A DNA stretch of 64,000 nt from Permianibacter sp046297695 (GCA_046297695.1 JBKBHF010000009.1:1-64000); one strand, 5' to 3'. Counted from the first letter of the stretch, positions 44,779 through 54,515 are shown. Notes: generated by a model from the letters alone, not told the origin. Numbers and translations: made by a program.

Positions 44779-45669
44779 TTACAGCACTCCGGCGGCCACC
44801 ATGGCAGCACGCACTCGGGGTTGATTGGCTGCCGTAAGCGGCAGCAAGGGAAGCCTGAGGTGGGCGGAACAGCCATGCAACTGCGCCACCGCCCATTTGG
44901 CCGGGGTTGGATTGGGTTCGTTGAACAGAGTTTCATGCAGACCTTGCAAAGTGGCATCCTGCTGGCGGGCCGCCTCGGCCTGGCCGGCAATGGCGAGTCG
45001 GCACATGGCCGCCATCGCTTTCGGCGCCACATTGCTGGTGACCGAAATGACGCCATGACCACCCTGCAACATGAACTCGCAGGCGCTGGCATCGTCACCC
45101 GACAACAGGACAAAGCTGGTTGGCACGCCGGCCTTGATGGCATGCAAGCGCTCAAGCTTGCCGGTGGCCTCCTTGATGCCGGCAATGCCGGCGACAGCCG
45201 CCAGCCGGATCACGGTCTCCGGCAACAGGTCACAGCCGGTGCGACCCGGCACGTTGTACAGCAGTATGGGCTTGGTGGCGACTGCCGCGATCGCGCGGTA
45301 ATGCTGGTACAGCCCTTCCTGGCTCGGACGGACGTAATACGGGGTCACCGACAAGGTACCGGCGATGGCGAATTTTTCGACGGCCTGGGTCAGCGCGATC
45401 GCCTTGGCGGTGCTGCTGCTGCCGGTGCCGGCGATGACCGGCAGTCGCCCGGCCGCCTGTTCGACCACAATTTGCACAACGCGCAAATGCTCATCTTCCG
45501 ACAGCGTGCCGGATTCACCGGTCGTACCCATGGCGACAATGGCATCCGTGCCCTGCTCGACATGCCAATCGACCAAGCGCCGCAGACTGGCCTCATCGAC
45601 AGAACCGTCGTCAAACATCGGCGTTACCAGCGCAACGATGCTGCCCTGAAACGGACCCTTGCCCTGCAT
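44779..45669 (-). CDS. dapA: 4-hydroxy-tetrahydrodipicolinate synthase
   Basis: A 296-residue DapA, which condenses pyruvate and aspartate semialdehyde for lysine and peptidoglycan precursor synthesis. Motifs: G-T-T-G-E-S-G-T-L-S-E-D-E-H, V-T-P-Y-Y-V-R-P-S-Q-E-G-L-Y with the catalytic Tyr pair, Y-N-V-P-G-R-T-G, and the Schiff-base Lys in G-I-K-E-A-T-G. The start at 45669 (M-Q-G-K-G-P-F-Q-G-S) is favoured over 45729. Its stop is adjacent to the bamC start. Confidence 0.97.
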   Translation of the reverse strand: MQGKGPFQGSIVALVTPMFDDGSVDEASLRRLVDWHVEQGTDAIVAMGTTGESGTLSEDEHLRVVQIVVEQAAGRLPVIAGTGSSSTAKAIALTQAVEKFAIAGTLSVTPYYVRPSQEGLYQHYRAIAAVATKPILLYNVPGRTGCDLLPETVIRLAAVAGIAGIKEATGKLERLHAIKAGVPTSFVLLSGDDASACEFMLQGGHGVISVTSNVAPKAMAAMCRLAIAGQAEAARQQDATLQGLHETLFNEPNPTPAKWAVAQLHGCSAHLRLPLLPLTAANQPRVRAAMVAAGVL

Positions 45670-45791
45670 GTGCAAATTCCGGTCAAAAAAAGAGCGGCAA
45701 TGGTACTCGCCGGGCCAGATTATTGACAAGCACGCTTGTCAGCCCCGGAAATATGCGCCATCTTGCAGCCAACAAACCATAAAGGTCCGCC

Positions 45792-46322
45792 ATGCAGAAT
45801 CTGCTTGCGGTGAGCGTCCTCGGTCCTTACGTCCCGACCGCCACCACCGATATCGCCAAGCTGGCCGCCGATTGCAATTGCAATATTCTCGACGCCCGCA
45901 TCACCATGCTCGGTAACGAGTCGGCCATGCTGTTGCTGCTCGCCGGCACCTGGAATGCGCTGGCCAAATTCGAACACGCCTTGCCGGTGCTGAGTCAGCG
46001 ACTGCAATTGTCCGTCAACATGCGCCGCACGAATGGCCGCGAACAGCCCAGCCAGGCGCTGCCGTACTCGGTGCAAATCGTCGCACTCGACACCCCGGGC
46101 ATTCTCCGCGACATCAGCCAGTTTTTTCTGGATCAGGGTGTCACGCTGCAGGACATTTACTCCAACACCTACGCGGCGCCGCAAACCGGTGCGGCGATGA
46201 TTGTCATCAACATCGCGCTCAACATCCCCGGCGATGTCCATATCAATGGCTTGCGCGATCAGTTTCAACTGCTCTGTGATGACCTGAATCTCGACGGCAT
46301 ACTCGAACCCATCAAAGGCTGA
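45792..46322 (+). CDS. gcvR: GcvR-like ACT-domain regulator
   Basis: A 176-residue protein with two ACT domains (about 5-80 and 90-165). The second reads V-Q-I-V-A-L-D-T-P-G-I-L-R-D-I-S-Q-F-F-L-D-Q-G-V. GcvR represses the glycine cleavage operon by binding GcvA; in Pseudomonas the same gene lies between dapA and bcp. An AAGG box precedes the ATG. It is divergent from dapA. Confidence 0.85.
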   Translation: MQNLLAVSVLGPYVPTATTDIAKLAADCNCNILDARITMLGNESAMLLLLAGTWNALAKFEHALPVLSQRLQLSVNMRRTNGREQPSQALPYSVQIVALDTPGILRDISQFFLDQGVTLQDIYSNTYAAPQTGAAMIVINIALNIPGDVHINGLRDQFQLLCDDLNLDGILEPIKG

Positions 46323-46507
46323 TGGCTTCGCCATCAGTTCGCCTCTCGCTGGGCAAAAATTTTTTCCAGCGACGCTGGAAAATCGATCGGCACTGCGTCT
46401 AAAGTGAGGCAAAGAGCGCGGCGGCTTGCCGTGCAGCAAGCCCCGCGACCCCGTTGCGCCGCGTCCTGACTGGCAGGACGCCGGCTCGGCCAACGCAGGA
46501 GACGCGA

Positions 46508-46981
46508 ATGACCGCAGTGGTGGGCAAAAAAGCACCTGATTTCGAACTGCCGGCAACCGGCGACAAAACCCTCCGCCTTTCCTCGCTCAAAGGCAACCAA
46601 GTCGTCCTCTACTTCTACCCCAAAGACAGCACGCCCGGCTGCACGCTGGAAGGACAGAACTTCCGCGACCAGCAAAAAAAGTTCGACAAGATTGGCACCA
46701 TCATCATTGGCATCTCGCGCGACAGCCTGCGCTCGCATGAAAACTTCAAAGCCCGCGAGGGCTTCGACTTTGATCTGCTATCCGACACGGAGGAAGCGGC
46801 CTGCACTGCTTACGATGTCATCAAGGAAAAGAACATGTACGGCAAGAAGGTGATGGGCGTTGAGCGTAGCACTTTCCTGATCGACAAAAACGGCGTACTG
46901 CGACAGGAATGGCGCAAAGTCAAAGTGCCAGGCCATGTCGATGAGGTGTTGGCTGCGGCCACCGCCCTCAGCAAAAGTTGA
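46508..46981 (+). CDS. bcp: Thioredoxin-dependent peroxiredoxin Bcp
   Basis: A 157-residue Bcp/PrxQ peroxiredoxin. The peroxidatic Cys is in Y-P-K-D-S-T-P-G-C-T-L-E-G (about 46). The usual resolving Cys five residues later is replaced (C-T-L-E-G-Q), so it may act as a 1-Cys type. It reduces H2O2 and organic peroxides with thioredoxin. The ATG at 46508 has CAGGAG upstream. Confidence 0.95.
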   Translation: MTAVVGKKAPDFELPATGDKTLRLSSLKGNQVVLYFYPKDSTPGCTLEGQNFRDQQKKFDKIGTIIIGISRDSLRSHENFKAREGFDFDLLSDTEEAACTAYDVIKEKNMYGKKVMGVERSTFLIDKNGVLRQEWRKVKVPGHVDEVLAAATALSKS

Positions 46982-47053
46982 ATTGCAGGTGCCGGCATTT
47001 CCCCGGCGCCGCAGTGCGCACCCTGATCAATCATTGGATAGGGAAGCTGATTG

Positions 47054-48466
47054 ATGGCAAGAGCAAAAATTTCGGGCAAACGGCTGTTCGTGCTCGACAC
47101 CAACGTGCTGATGCACGACCCGACCGCGCTGTTCCGGTTCGCCGAACACGATGTCTACATTCCGATGATCGTGCTGGAAGAACTCGACGCCGGCAAAAAA
47201 GGCACTTCTGAAACCGCGCGCAACGTCCGTCAGGTCAGCCGCTTTCTCGATGACCTGATGGGCCAGCTGAAAGGTGCCGATATCGCCGCCGGCATTCCGC
47301 TGACCACCATTCCGATGGGCGGCGAACTGTGCAAGAACGGCGGTGGCCGGCTCTATTTCCAGACCAAGGAAATGGAGCATGTGCTGCCGGAAAGCCTGCC
47401 CGGGTCGAAAGCCGACAACACCATTCTGAACGTCGCAATGGCGCAGTCGCGGAGCAATCCCTCGGTGCGGGTAACGCTGGTCTCCAAGGACATCAACCTG
47501 CGCATCAAGGCCACCACCCTGGCCATTCATGCCGAGGATTATTTCAATGACCGGGTGCTCGATGAGATCGAGCAACTGCATACCGGCATGTTCCAGCTGC
47601 CCGACAATTTCTGGGACAAGCATTCCAAGCAGATGGATTCCTGGCAGGAGAAAGGCCGGACGTTCTATCGCATCAGCGGCCCACTGATCCAGCAATGGTT
47701 CCCGAACACCTGCGTCTACAAGGAAGATGACGAGTTCGAAGCCATCGTCCGCAAGGTCGACAGCAAGTATGCCATCCTCGAAACGGCGACCGACTACCGC
47801 AACAAGAGCCACAATGTCTGGGGCATCGTTGCGCGCAACCGGGAGCAGAGTTTTGCCCTGAACTTGTTGATGGATCCGGAGATCGATTTCATTTCGCTGC
47901 AAGGTTCGGCCGGCACCGGCAAAACGCTGCTCACGCTGGCAGCGGCGCTGGAGCAAACCATCGAGCGCGGCCATTACAAGGAAGTGCTGGTGACGCGGGT
48001 GACCGTGCCGGTTGGTGAGGACATCGGCTTCCTGCCCGGTACCGAGGAAGAAAAAATGACACCGTGGATGGGTGCGCTGATGGACAACCTCGAAGTGCTG
48101 GCGCCGTCGGACGAACAATCGGACTGGGGCCAGGCGGCGACGCAGGATGTCCTCAAGCGCTGGGTCAAAGTCCGCTCGCTGAACTTCATGCGCGGCCGAA
48201 CGTTCCTGAACAAATTCGTCATCCTCGACGAAGCGCAGAACCTGACACCAAAGCAAATGAAAACGCTGGTGACCCGTGCCGGTCCCGGCACCAAGATGGT
48301 CTGCCTCGGCAACGTCGCGCAGATCGACACACCGTACTTGACCGAAACCAGCTCCGGTTTGACTTATGTGGTTGATCGCTTCAAAGACTGGGAGCACAGC
48401 GGCCACATTACCCTGCGTCGCGGCGAACGCTCGCGGCTGGCCGATCATGCCTCGTTGATTCTGTGA
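47054..48466 (+). CDS. PhoH-family ATPase with N-terminal PIN domain (PhoH2-type)
   Basis: A 470-residue protein. Residues ~10-140 are a PIN nuclease fold: F-V-L-D-T-N-V-L-M-H-D-P, E-E-L-D and S-K-D-I-N-L-R. Residues ~255-460 are PhoH: Walker A G-S-A-G-T-G-K-T, V-P-V-G-E-D-I-G-F-L-P-G, and Walker B F-V-I-L-D-E-A-Q-N. PIN-PhoH proteins act as RNA helicase/RNases. A TTG at 47051 directly precedes the ATG at 47054; GGGAAG lies about 8-10 bp upstream. Confidence 0.93.
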   Translation: MARAKISGKRLFVLDTNVLMHDPTALFRFAEHDVYIPMIVLEELDAGKKGTSETARNVRQVSRFLDDLMGQLKGADIAAGIPLTTIPMGGELCKNGGGRLYFQTKEMEHVLPESLPGSKADNTILNVAMAQSRSNPSVRVTLVSKDINLRIKATTLAIHAEDYFNDRVLDEIEQLHTGMFQLPDNFWDKHSKQMDSWQEKGRTFYRISGPLIQQWFPNTCVYKEDDEFEAIVRKVDSKYAILETATDYRNKSHNVWGIVARNREQSFALNLLMDPEIDFISLQGSAGTGKTLLTLAAALEQTIERGHYKEVLVTRVTVPVGEDIGFLPGTEEEKMTPWMGALMDNLEVLAPSDEQSDWGQAATQDVLKRWVKVRSLNFMRGRTFLNKFVILDEAQNLTPKQMKTLVTRAGPGTKMVCLGNVAQIDTPYLTETSSGLTYVVDRFKDWEHSGHITLRRGERSRLADHASLIL

Positions 48467-48517
48467 GCCCGTTGACCTTGTGATCAGCTGACTGCGCTGA
48501 CGGCGGCAACGTCACTG

Positions 48518-48769
48518 TCAGCGTTGTCGCCGGATGACAAAGCGCAGCTCAGCATGACCGTCCACAGCGGTGGATTGCTCAACGAGCTGCTGGCCGGCCA
48601 ACTGGCACCACGCCGGAATATCGCGGGCCGCACCGGCATCGGTGGCGAGCACTTCCAGCACTTCGCCAATGGCAAGCGCCGCCAACGCCTGTTTGGCCCG
48701 CAGCAACGGCAAGGGACAGCGCAGACCGCGCGCGTCCAGCTGCCGGTGTATCTGGAACTTTTCGTTCAT
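48518..48769 (-). CDS. TusA-family sulfur carrier
   Basis: An 83-residue TusA/SirA-like protein. The motif R-G-L-R-C-P-L-P-L-L-R-A-K holds the sulfur-carrying Cys in the C-P-x-P-like box. Relatives carry persulfide sulfur for tRNA thiolation or molybdenum enzymes. The homologue in the same neighbourhood of P. aeruginosa (PA1006) is linked to molybdenum homeostasis and nitrate respiration; that this gene does the same is inference. The start at 48769 fits the family. Confidence 0.88.
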   Translation of the reverse strand: MNEKFQIHRQLDARGLRCPLPLLRAKQALAALAIGEVLEVLATDAGAARDIPAWCQLAGQQLVEQSTAVDGHAELRFVIRRQR

Positions 48770-48923
48770 GTCGACTTCAGATGGTTGTCCTGCGGCGCCC
48801 GCCCATGGTGGCACCGCCGCGCTGGCGATTGCCGGCCCCGGACGGGCTCCCTACAATCGGCTCATGGCGGATTGTAAGTGATCGCCGGTGCCTCCTCACC
48901 CTTTCTCGACATGAGCGTTTATT

Positions 48924-50360
48924 GTGCAGTTTCGATTTGATTCCTTGCTTGGGGCATTGCTGCTGAGCGGCACCATCGGTGCGGCAACCGCATCGGAATT
49001 GCCAGATATGGGTAGCAGCGTCAGCAAGACCCTGTCACTGCAACAGGAACAGCTGATTGGCGACGACTTCATGCGCCAGATCCGCCAGTTCGCCCCGGTT
49101 ATCGATGACCCGGAAATCGTCGAGTACATCAATGACATCGGTTTTCGTTTGGTGGCGAGCGCGCCGGATGCAGCCGATCGCCAGTTCTATTTCTTTGTCA
49201 TCCGCGATCCGGAACTGAACGCCTTTGCCCTACCCGGCGGCTACATCGGTATCCACAGTCAATTGATGCTGATGGCCGACACCGAAAGCGAACTCGCCGG
49301 TGTCATGGCACACGAAACCGCGCACGTCATCCAACGCCACCTCGCCCGCCGGGTAGAACGCCAGCAGCAGCTCAGCCTGCCGACCCTGGCGGCGATCATC
49401 GGTGGTTTGATTATGGCTGCCAACAACCCGCAGGCCGGTATCGCCGCCATGACGGCCGCCCAGGCCGGCGCGACCCAGCTGGTGATCAACCACACCCGCG
49501 AGAATGAAGCCGAGGCCGACCGCATCGGCATGCAAATCCTCGCCGACGTCGATCTCGACCCGAATGGCATGGCCAGCTTCTTTGAAAAAATGGCCGCCAG
49601 AACCCGCTATCTGCAAATGCCGCCACCGGTGCTGCTGACCCACCCGGTCAGCGAGCAGCGCATGGCCGACGCGCGTCTGCGGGCGGCCGAACTGCGGCCG
49701 CGTCGCGTCGTCAATTCCCAGCGGTTTCGGCTGATGCAAGCCAAACTGCGTGACCTGACCGAGGACGATCTCGCCCAGCGCGAACGCGAGCAAGTGCAGG
49801 CAGAAAAAATGGCGCCGCAAGACCCGGTCGTGCGCTATGCCCGCGCTTTGCTTGATCTGCGCAAAGGTGATGCGGCCTCAGCCAGCAAAATTGCCAGTCA
49901 GCTGCAGGAAAGCGAACCCGGCAATCTGAGTTATTTGCTGCTGCGTACCCAGGCGCAGCGTGCGGCCGGACAATACGGCGACGCCGAAAAACTGCTCGGC
50001 CAGGCATTGGCGCTGCACCCCAACCACCACGCGCTGACCATCGCTTACAGCCAGGTTCTGCTGGAGCTCGGCAAGGCCGAACGTGCCCGCGAGCGCTTGC
50101 TGGCGTATATCTCGCTGCCGGACACGGAGCCGAACGTCTATCGCCTGTTGGCCGCCGCGCAAAGCCAGGCCGGCAAAACCGATGAAGTGCATGAAAGTCA
50201 GGGCCTGTATCTGCAAGCGGTGGGCGACTTTGCCGGCGCACTGCAACAGTTTGAGCTGGCCCGCCGCTCGCGCTCGGATGATCCGTATGCCAGCACTCGC
50301 ATTCAGGCGCGCATCCAGCATGTGCAAAACATTCTGCTGGAGCGCAAACGGCGGCGATAA
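48924..50360 (+). CDS. bepA: M48 metalloprotease with TPR repeats, BepA-like
   Basis: A 478-residue periplasmic protein: signal peptide (S-L-L-G-A-L-L-L-S-G-T-I-G-A-A-T-A), M48 protease domain with zinc motif H-E-T-A-H (residues ~131-135) and the third ligand in E-N-E-A-E-A-D, and a C-terminal TPR array (~290-470). BepA helps LptD assembly and degrades stalled outer-membrane proteins together with BAM. The start is GTG at 48924; an ATG at 48911 is in another frame and stops at once. It is divergent from the TusA-like gene. Confidence 0.92.
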   Translation: MQFRFDSLLGALLLSGTIGAATASELPDMGSSVSKTLSLQQEQLIGDDFMRQIRQFAPVIDDPEIVEYINDIGFRLVASAPDAADRQFYFFVIRDPELNAFALPGGYIGIHSQLMLMADTESELAGVMAHETAHVIQRHLARRVERQQQLSLPTLAAIIGGLIMAANNPQAGIAAMTAAQAGATQLVINHTRENEAEADRIGMQILADVDLDPNGMASFFEKMAARTRYLQMPPPVLLTHPVSEQRMADARLRAAELRPRRVVNSQRFRLMQAKLRDLTEDDLAQREREQVQAEKMAPQDPVVRYARALLDLRKGDAASASKIASQLQESEPGNLSYLLLRTQAQRAAGQYGDAEKLLGQALALHPNHHALTIAYSQVLLELGKAERARERLLAYISLPDTEPNVYRLLAAAQSQAGKTDEVHESQGLYLQAVGDFAGALQQFELARRSRSDDPYASTRIQARIQHVQNILLERKRRR

Positions 50361-50393
50361 ACGGACAGTACCGCACGGCGGATAGCCGTAACG

Positions 50394-52484
50394 TTACACC
50401 ACCTGATCCAGGCTGCTGCGCGTCAAACCGGGCAAAGCAAACTGCAGCAAGGTCAGCACCCGGGTCGCTTGCACCAACGGCCGTTTGAACAGCAGCAAAA
50501 GCATGCCGGCAGCGGCATCATCCGGCTGCAGCCACAGTGCCAGCAGCTCCTGTGCGTCCCGTCGCGCGAGCAACGCGTCATCCGGAAACTGGGCGTGTAC
50601 CGCTGGCAAGTGCAAACTGGCGCTGCGCCGCAACTGTTGTGTCAGCCCCGATGACAATGGCAGCGGCAGTTGTTCAAGCCAGGCGCCGGCCTGCCAATAC
50701 TGTTGAATCTGCAATGCATCGTGATCATCGACCGACAAGATCATCACATCGTCGGCAGCAAGCGCTTCCGCCAAACGACTGAGCAACTGTCGCGGCGGCA
50801 GCGCCTGATTGACGTCGTGCTCCAATACCGCCAGCAAGCGCGCCTCCAATTGCCGATCGGTGACATCCATCACCGTACCAGCCATGCTGCTCGGCTGACC
50901 CGCACTGTCGCGAAAAACCCGGCCGCGGCCTTCCAGCCAGCGCAACTGTCCATCACCCAAACGCATTTGGTGTTGCACCGAAAACACATCGCTATCGCCG
51001 CGCAAACTGGCGGCGATGGCCTGCTCAACCGTTGCCCGTTCGGGCGTCGGCAGTAACGCCAGATAACTTTCCATGCGACCGTCAAAACTGCCGGCGCCAA
51101 GGCCAAACAAACGCTCGACGTTGCCGGACCATTGCACACGTCCCGAGGCGATCTGCCATTCCCAGAAACCGAATTCGGCGGCATTCATCGCCAACTGAAA
51201 GTGCTGTTGCGCTCGCTGCAGATCGTGCAGCTGCTGCTTGCTTGCCAGCACCAGTTCCAGTTGTACACACGCCGCCGTCATCAGTTCGAGCAGAGCGCGA
51301 TCCTCCCGGCGATGATCGGGACAAAAAAACTCCAGGACAAACATCAGCTGGTTGTTCCGAAACAATGGCACGGCGGCCGCGGTCCGCAAGCCGCAGCGCT
51401 CAGCAGCCGGCGCGCGCGGAAAATTACTGTCCAGCGTGACGTCACGCAGCCAGTGCGAATGACCGCTCTGCCAGACCCGGCCGGGCAAGCCGCGGCCACG
51501 CATGAAAGCAAAATCGCGGCTGGCCTGATGAAACGCCGCGAGTTCCGGCGCTTCCGTGAAGAACAAGTCGTGACAGATCAGAACGTCGCCTTCGGCACTG
51601 GGCTGCCAAATCTGCGCAAACGTCCACTCCCCGGCATGGCACAACCGCTTGAGAATCAACAACAGCGCGCTGTCCACATCAGCACAAAGGCTGACGTCCT
51701 GGGTCAGGGACTGCAGCAGTTGCCGACGCTCGGTCAGTCGCCGTGGCGCGCTGATATCGGTCAAACTCAGTAGCGCCAAAGCACCGGTTTCACTGTGCGG
51801 AAAGCCGACGTTCAGCTGTAACACCAACGGCGAGGCATCGGCTTGTTGAAGAACGAGTTCCGAGCTGAAGCGCGGCTGGCGATCGCGTATGGCCTGCAAC
51901 AGATCGGCCAGCACCAGCGTCGATTCCGGACCAAACAGCCGATTGGCGAGTTTCAGGTTATCGGCACTGCCATGAATGCCCAGCAGGCGCCGGGCTTCCG
52001 GGTTGATGGCGGTCAGTCGTAACCGGCTGAGCGCCTGGGTATGCAATGTCGGCTGAGTTTGCAGCGCATGCCGCAGATCAACAATGCCCTGACGCTGCCA
52101 GCCATCCAACAGCTCCTCCAGCTCCCGATCATCAAACTCGATCAACGCGAGATTGGCACGATGAAACATGCGCCGGAAACGCGCCTCACTCTCGCGACTG
52201 GCGCGCAAGGCAAGGACCACGGTCAGCAATTGTCGGCGTACCAGCAGGAACAGCAGCAGCGCCGTTACCGCAATGAAAACGATGCCCTTGAGGCTTTGCC
52301 AAAACGGCAATTCGGCAGCCGGCACCAGCATGGCCAGCAGTTGATCGGACAGTAAAATCCACAACACGCCGAACGCCAGATAGGCCAGCACAACACGAAG
52401 GCTGCCCCGCAGCACGGCGCGGGGATGCAAGGGAGTGGCGAAGCGAGCAGCAGACACGAGCGCTGCATCATCGGCATTCGACAT
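50394..52484 (-). CDS. Membrane sensor with PAS and GAF domains, no output domain
   Basis: A 696-residue protein. Two hydrophobic helices near residues 28-50 and 65-83 anchor it. Then come a PAS-like domain (~100-245, ending L-L-S-L-T-D-I-S-A), a GAF domain (~255-405, with G-R-G-L-P-G-R-V-W-Q-S-G), a PAS_3-type domain (~428-545, F-G-F-W-E-W-Q-I-A-S-G, with PAC end G-T-V-M-D-V-T-D-R), and a C-terminal GAF-like region (~550-690). There is no histidine-kinase, GGDEF, EAL or methyl-accepting region; the frame closes 33 bp before bepA ends. It may act through a partner protein. Confidence 0.8.
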   Translation of the reverse strand: MSNADDAALVSAARFATPLHPRAVLRGSLRVVLAYLAFGVLWILLSDQLLAMLVPAAELPFWQSLKGIVFIAVTALLLFLLVRRQLLTVVLALRASRESEARFRRMFHRANLALIEFDDRELEELLDGWQRQGIVDLRHALQTQPTLHTQALSRLRLTAINPEARRLLGIHGSADNLKLANRLFGPESTLVLADLLQAIRDRQPRFSSELVLQQADASPLVLQLNVGFPHSETGALALLSLTDISAPRRLTERRQLLQSLTQDVSLCADVDSALLLILKRLCHAGEWTFAQIWQPSAEGDVLICHDLFFTEAPELAAFHQASRDFAFMRGRGLPGRVWQSGHSHWLRDVTLDSNFPRAPAAERCGLRTAAAVPLFRNNQLMFVLEFFCPDHRREDRALLELMTAACVQLELVLASKQQLHDLQRAQQHFQLAMNAAEFGFWEWQIASGRVQWSGNVERLFGLGAGSFDGRMESYLALLPTPERATVEQAIAASLRGDSDVFSVQHQMRLGDGQLRWLEGRGRVFRDSAGQPSSMAGTVMDVTDRQLEARLLAVLEHDVNQALPPRQLLSRLAEALAADDVMILSVDDHDALQIQQYWQAGAWLEQLPLPLSSGLTQQLRRSASLHLPAVHAQFPDDALLARRDAQELLALWLQPDDAAAGMLLLLFKRPLVQATRVLTLLQFALPGLTRSSLDQVV

Positions 52485-52551
52485 GGACGCACGGCCAAGA
52501 ATCAGGACACGCGTTCAGCCTATCACAAGCTTTACAGCCAGATGCAAACCA

Positions 52552-53574
52552 TCAGGGCGATGGCTGACTCGGATCAACCAAATCCTTGCTGTAAAGCACC
52601 CGGCCATTCTTGTCAACCACGATGGCCGAAACGTCACCGAGGCGGTTAATGAGCGCCATGCCCGCATCCGGGCCACGGATGAAGAAGATCTTGGTCAGCG
52701 CATCGGCCGTGGTCGAATTGTTGGCAATGACGGAGACGCTCTGGCTCTCAACTGCCGATTTGCCAGTCTTCGGGTTCAGGATGTGGTGTTGCCGGACGCC
52801 ATTTTCATCGATGAAAAAGCGCTCATAATCGCCCGAGGTCGAAATGGCGAGATCGACCAGCGGTACAGACACCAACTGCCGTTGCCGATCGCGCGGATGG
52901 CGCACGGCAATAAACCACGGCCGGCCACCGCGATCACCGAGCACAAAGCTGTCGCCGCCGGCATTGACGAACGCGTGTTCGACACCATGGCGTTTCAGCA
53001 GCGCAATGGCACTGTCGACCGCATGGCCTTTGCCGATCCCGCCGAGATCGATACGCACACCGGGTCGGGCAAACTTCACCGTCCGGTTCTTGTCATCGAG
53101 AATCAGATGCCGGTAATTGATGCCCGGCAAATGTTCGGCAATGGTCTTGTCATCCGGCTGCTTGCCGGCGCGATAGTCATACAGATAACCGACGCTGGAA
53201 AAAGTGATATCAAACGCGCCATCGGTCAGCTCGGAAAAGCGCACCGACGTTTTCAGCAAATCGAACAGTTCCTGGCTGATAGTCACCGGATGTGCGGCGG
53301 CTTCACGATTGACCTTCGACAGCTCGCTGGTTTCCTTGTACGGACTCATCGCCTCGTCGATGCGGCGCATGTCCGCCTCAACCAGCTGCAACAGCTGCTT
53401 GCCGACAACCACGTCCTCGTGCCACAGCTCGACTTTCGCCGTCGTGCCCATGACGTTGTAATCATGGCTGTACCATTCGGCGCCCGCGCCGGTCGCAAAC
53501 AGCAACGCTGCCAGAGCGGCAGCGTTGCGTCGTGCAAAGCCATGGGTACGGTCGAGGAACGCGTATGAACTCAT
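52552..53574 (-). CDS. apbE: FAD:protein FMN transferase
   Basis: A 340-residue ApbE protein, which attaches FMN to threonine of target proteins such as NqrC or RnfG. It has an N-terminal signal (A-A-L-A-A-L-L-F-A-T-G-A-G-A), a M-G-T-T-A-K motif, D-x-x-x-S-x-Y-K-x-x-S-E-L-S-x-V-N, R-I-D-L-G-G-I-G-K-G-H-A-V-D, and N-A-G-G-D. H-H-I-L-N-P-K-T-G and A-D-A-L-T-K-I complete the active site. It overlaps the TonB-like gene by 4 bp, so it is the last gene of that operon; no flavoprotein target is visible there. Confidence 0.95.
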   Translation of the reverse strand: MSSYAFLDRTHGFARRNAAALAALLFATGAGAEWYSHDYNVMGTTAKVELWHEDVVVGKQLLQLVEADMRRIDEAMSPYKETSELSKVNREAAAHPVTISQELFDLLKTSVRFSELTDGAFDITFSSVGYLYDYRAGKQPDDKTIAEHLPGINYRHLILDDKNRTVKFARPGVRIDLGGIGKGHAVDSAIALLKRHGVEHAFVNAGGDSFVLGDRGGRPWFIAVRHPRDRQRQLVSVPLVDLAISTSGDYERFFIDENGVRQHHILNPKTGKSAVESQSVSVIANNSTTADALTKIFFIRGPDAGMALINRLGDVSAIVVDKNGRVLYSKDLVDPSQPSP

Positions 53575-54515
53575 GTCGGGAAAAAGTCCATCCGATAAGT
53601 GTCTTTCCAGACCGAGCCGGCCGGACCGAAATCGATCTGACGGACTTTCGCCAGCAGCTTACGCTCCAATTCCGGATCATTCAGTTCACTGGAAACGATC
53701 TCGGCACTGCTGACCCGACCATCCGGCTGAATTTCCAGCCGAAACACCACCTTGCCTTTCAGATCCGGATTGCTGCGCAGCGCCCGGTTATACAGCGCAA
53801 AAATGGCGGCCTTGGCATCGTCAAATCCACGCTGGATGTTTTCATCAGAGCGTCGGCTGCCGCCACCGCTACCGGTTTTCTCGCCGGCAGTTGCCGCCAC
53901 AGTCGCTTCCGTTGCAATGCTTGACACCACTTGCGAGCTGCCGGTCGCCGCGATACCGCTGCCACTGCCGCGATCGACACTGGCCTTGGCGGTGACAATG
54001 CCGCCGCTACCAGCCTTGGCCCGATCACTGATCAGCGAGCGTTCATTGCTCAGACTCGGCGCCGCACCCGCAGCGCTGGCATCGGTCAACGGCTTGCCCG
54101 CTTTTGCAGCTGGCGCCGCTTCCGCGCGCAAATCGGCCAGTGCATCGAACACCGCCATGTGCTGCTTGGCGACTTCCTTGGCGGTCTTGACCGGTTTGTC
54201 CGGCTGCTTTTCTTCCGGCTTCGGTTTTTCCGGTTCCGGCGCCTTGGTTTCTTCCGGCTTCTTCTCTTCCGGCTTGGGCAGTTCCACCGGTGGAGGCGGA
54301 GGCAATTGTTTTTTCTCTACCACGAGTTTGACCAGCCGGTCCGGCACATCCGGCCGAATGACCCGTGGCGCCGGCGGCAGTTTGATCAGGGTAATCACCG
54401 TGCCGAGCACCAGCACGATGGCCAGCACGATCAGCAGCAAACGCCGGAAGCGACTCTCCTCCTCGGGTACCCGATCCCAAGGCAATAATGGCGATATTCG
54501 CATCATCGTAGCCAT
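53571..54515 (-). CDS. TonB-like / AgmX-type energy-transducing protein
   Basis: A 314-residue protein with one membrane helix (about 24-45), a Pro/Glu/Lys-rich periplasmic stretch (about 70-110), a Ser/Gly/Ala-rich linker and a C-terminal TonB-like domain (~228-314, with G-K-V-V-F-R-L-E-I-Q-P-D-G-R-V-S). The C-terminus matches the AgmX/PglI form rather than classic TonB. It would transmit force from ExbB/ExbD to the outer envelope. It starts 4 bp after the ExbD gene. Confidence 0.85.
   Translation of the reverse strand: MATMMRISPLLPWDRVPEEESRFRRLLLIVLAIVLVLGTVITLIKLPPAPRVIRPDVPDRLVKLVVEKKQLPPPPPVELPKPEEKKPEETKAPEPEKPKPEEKQPDKPVKTAKEVAKQHMAVFDALADLRAEAAPAAKAGKPLTDASAAGAAPSLSNERSLISDRAKAGSGGIVTAKASVDRGSGSGIAATGSSQVVSSIATEATVAATAGEKTGSGGGSRRSDENIQRGFDDAKAAIFALYNRALRSNPDLKGKVVFRLEIQPDGRVSSAEIVSSELNDPELERKLLAKVRQIDFGPAGSVWKDTYRMDFFPT

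Noticed and set aside
46321..46383. Hairpins just after gcvR as a terminator
   Set aside because: The stems (GATGGCTTCGCCATC and TTTTCCAGCGACGCTGGAAAA) lack a following T tract, so termination is not supported.
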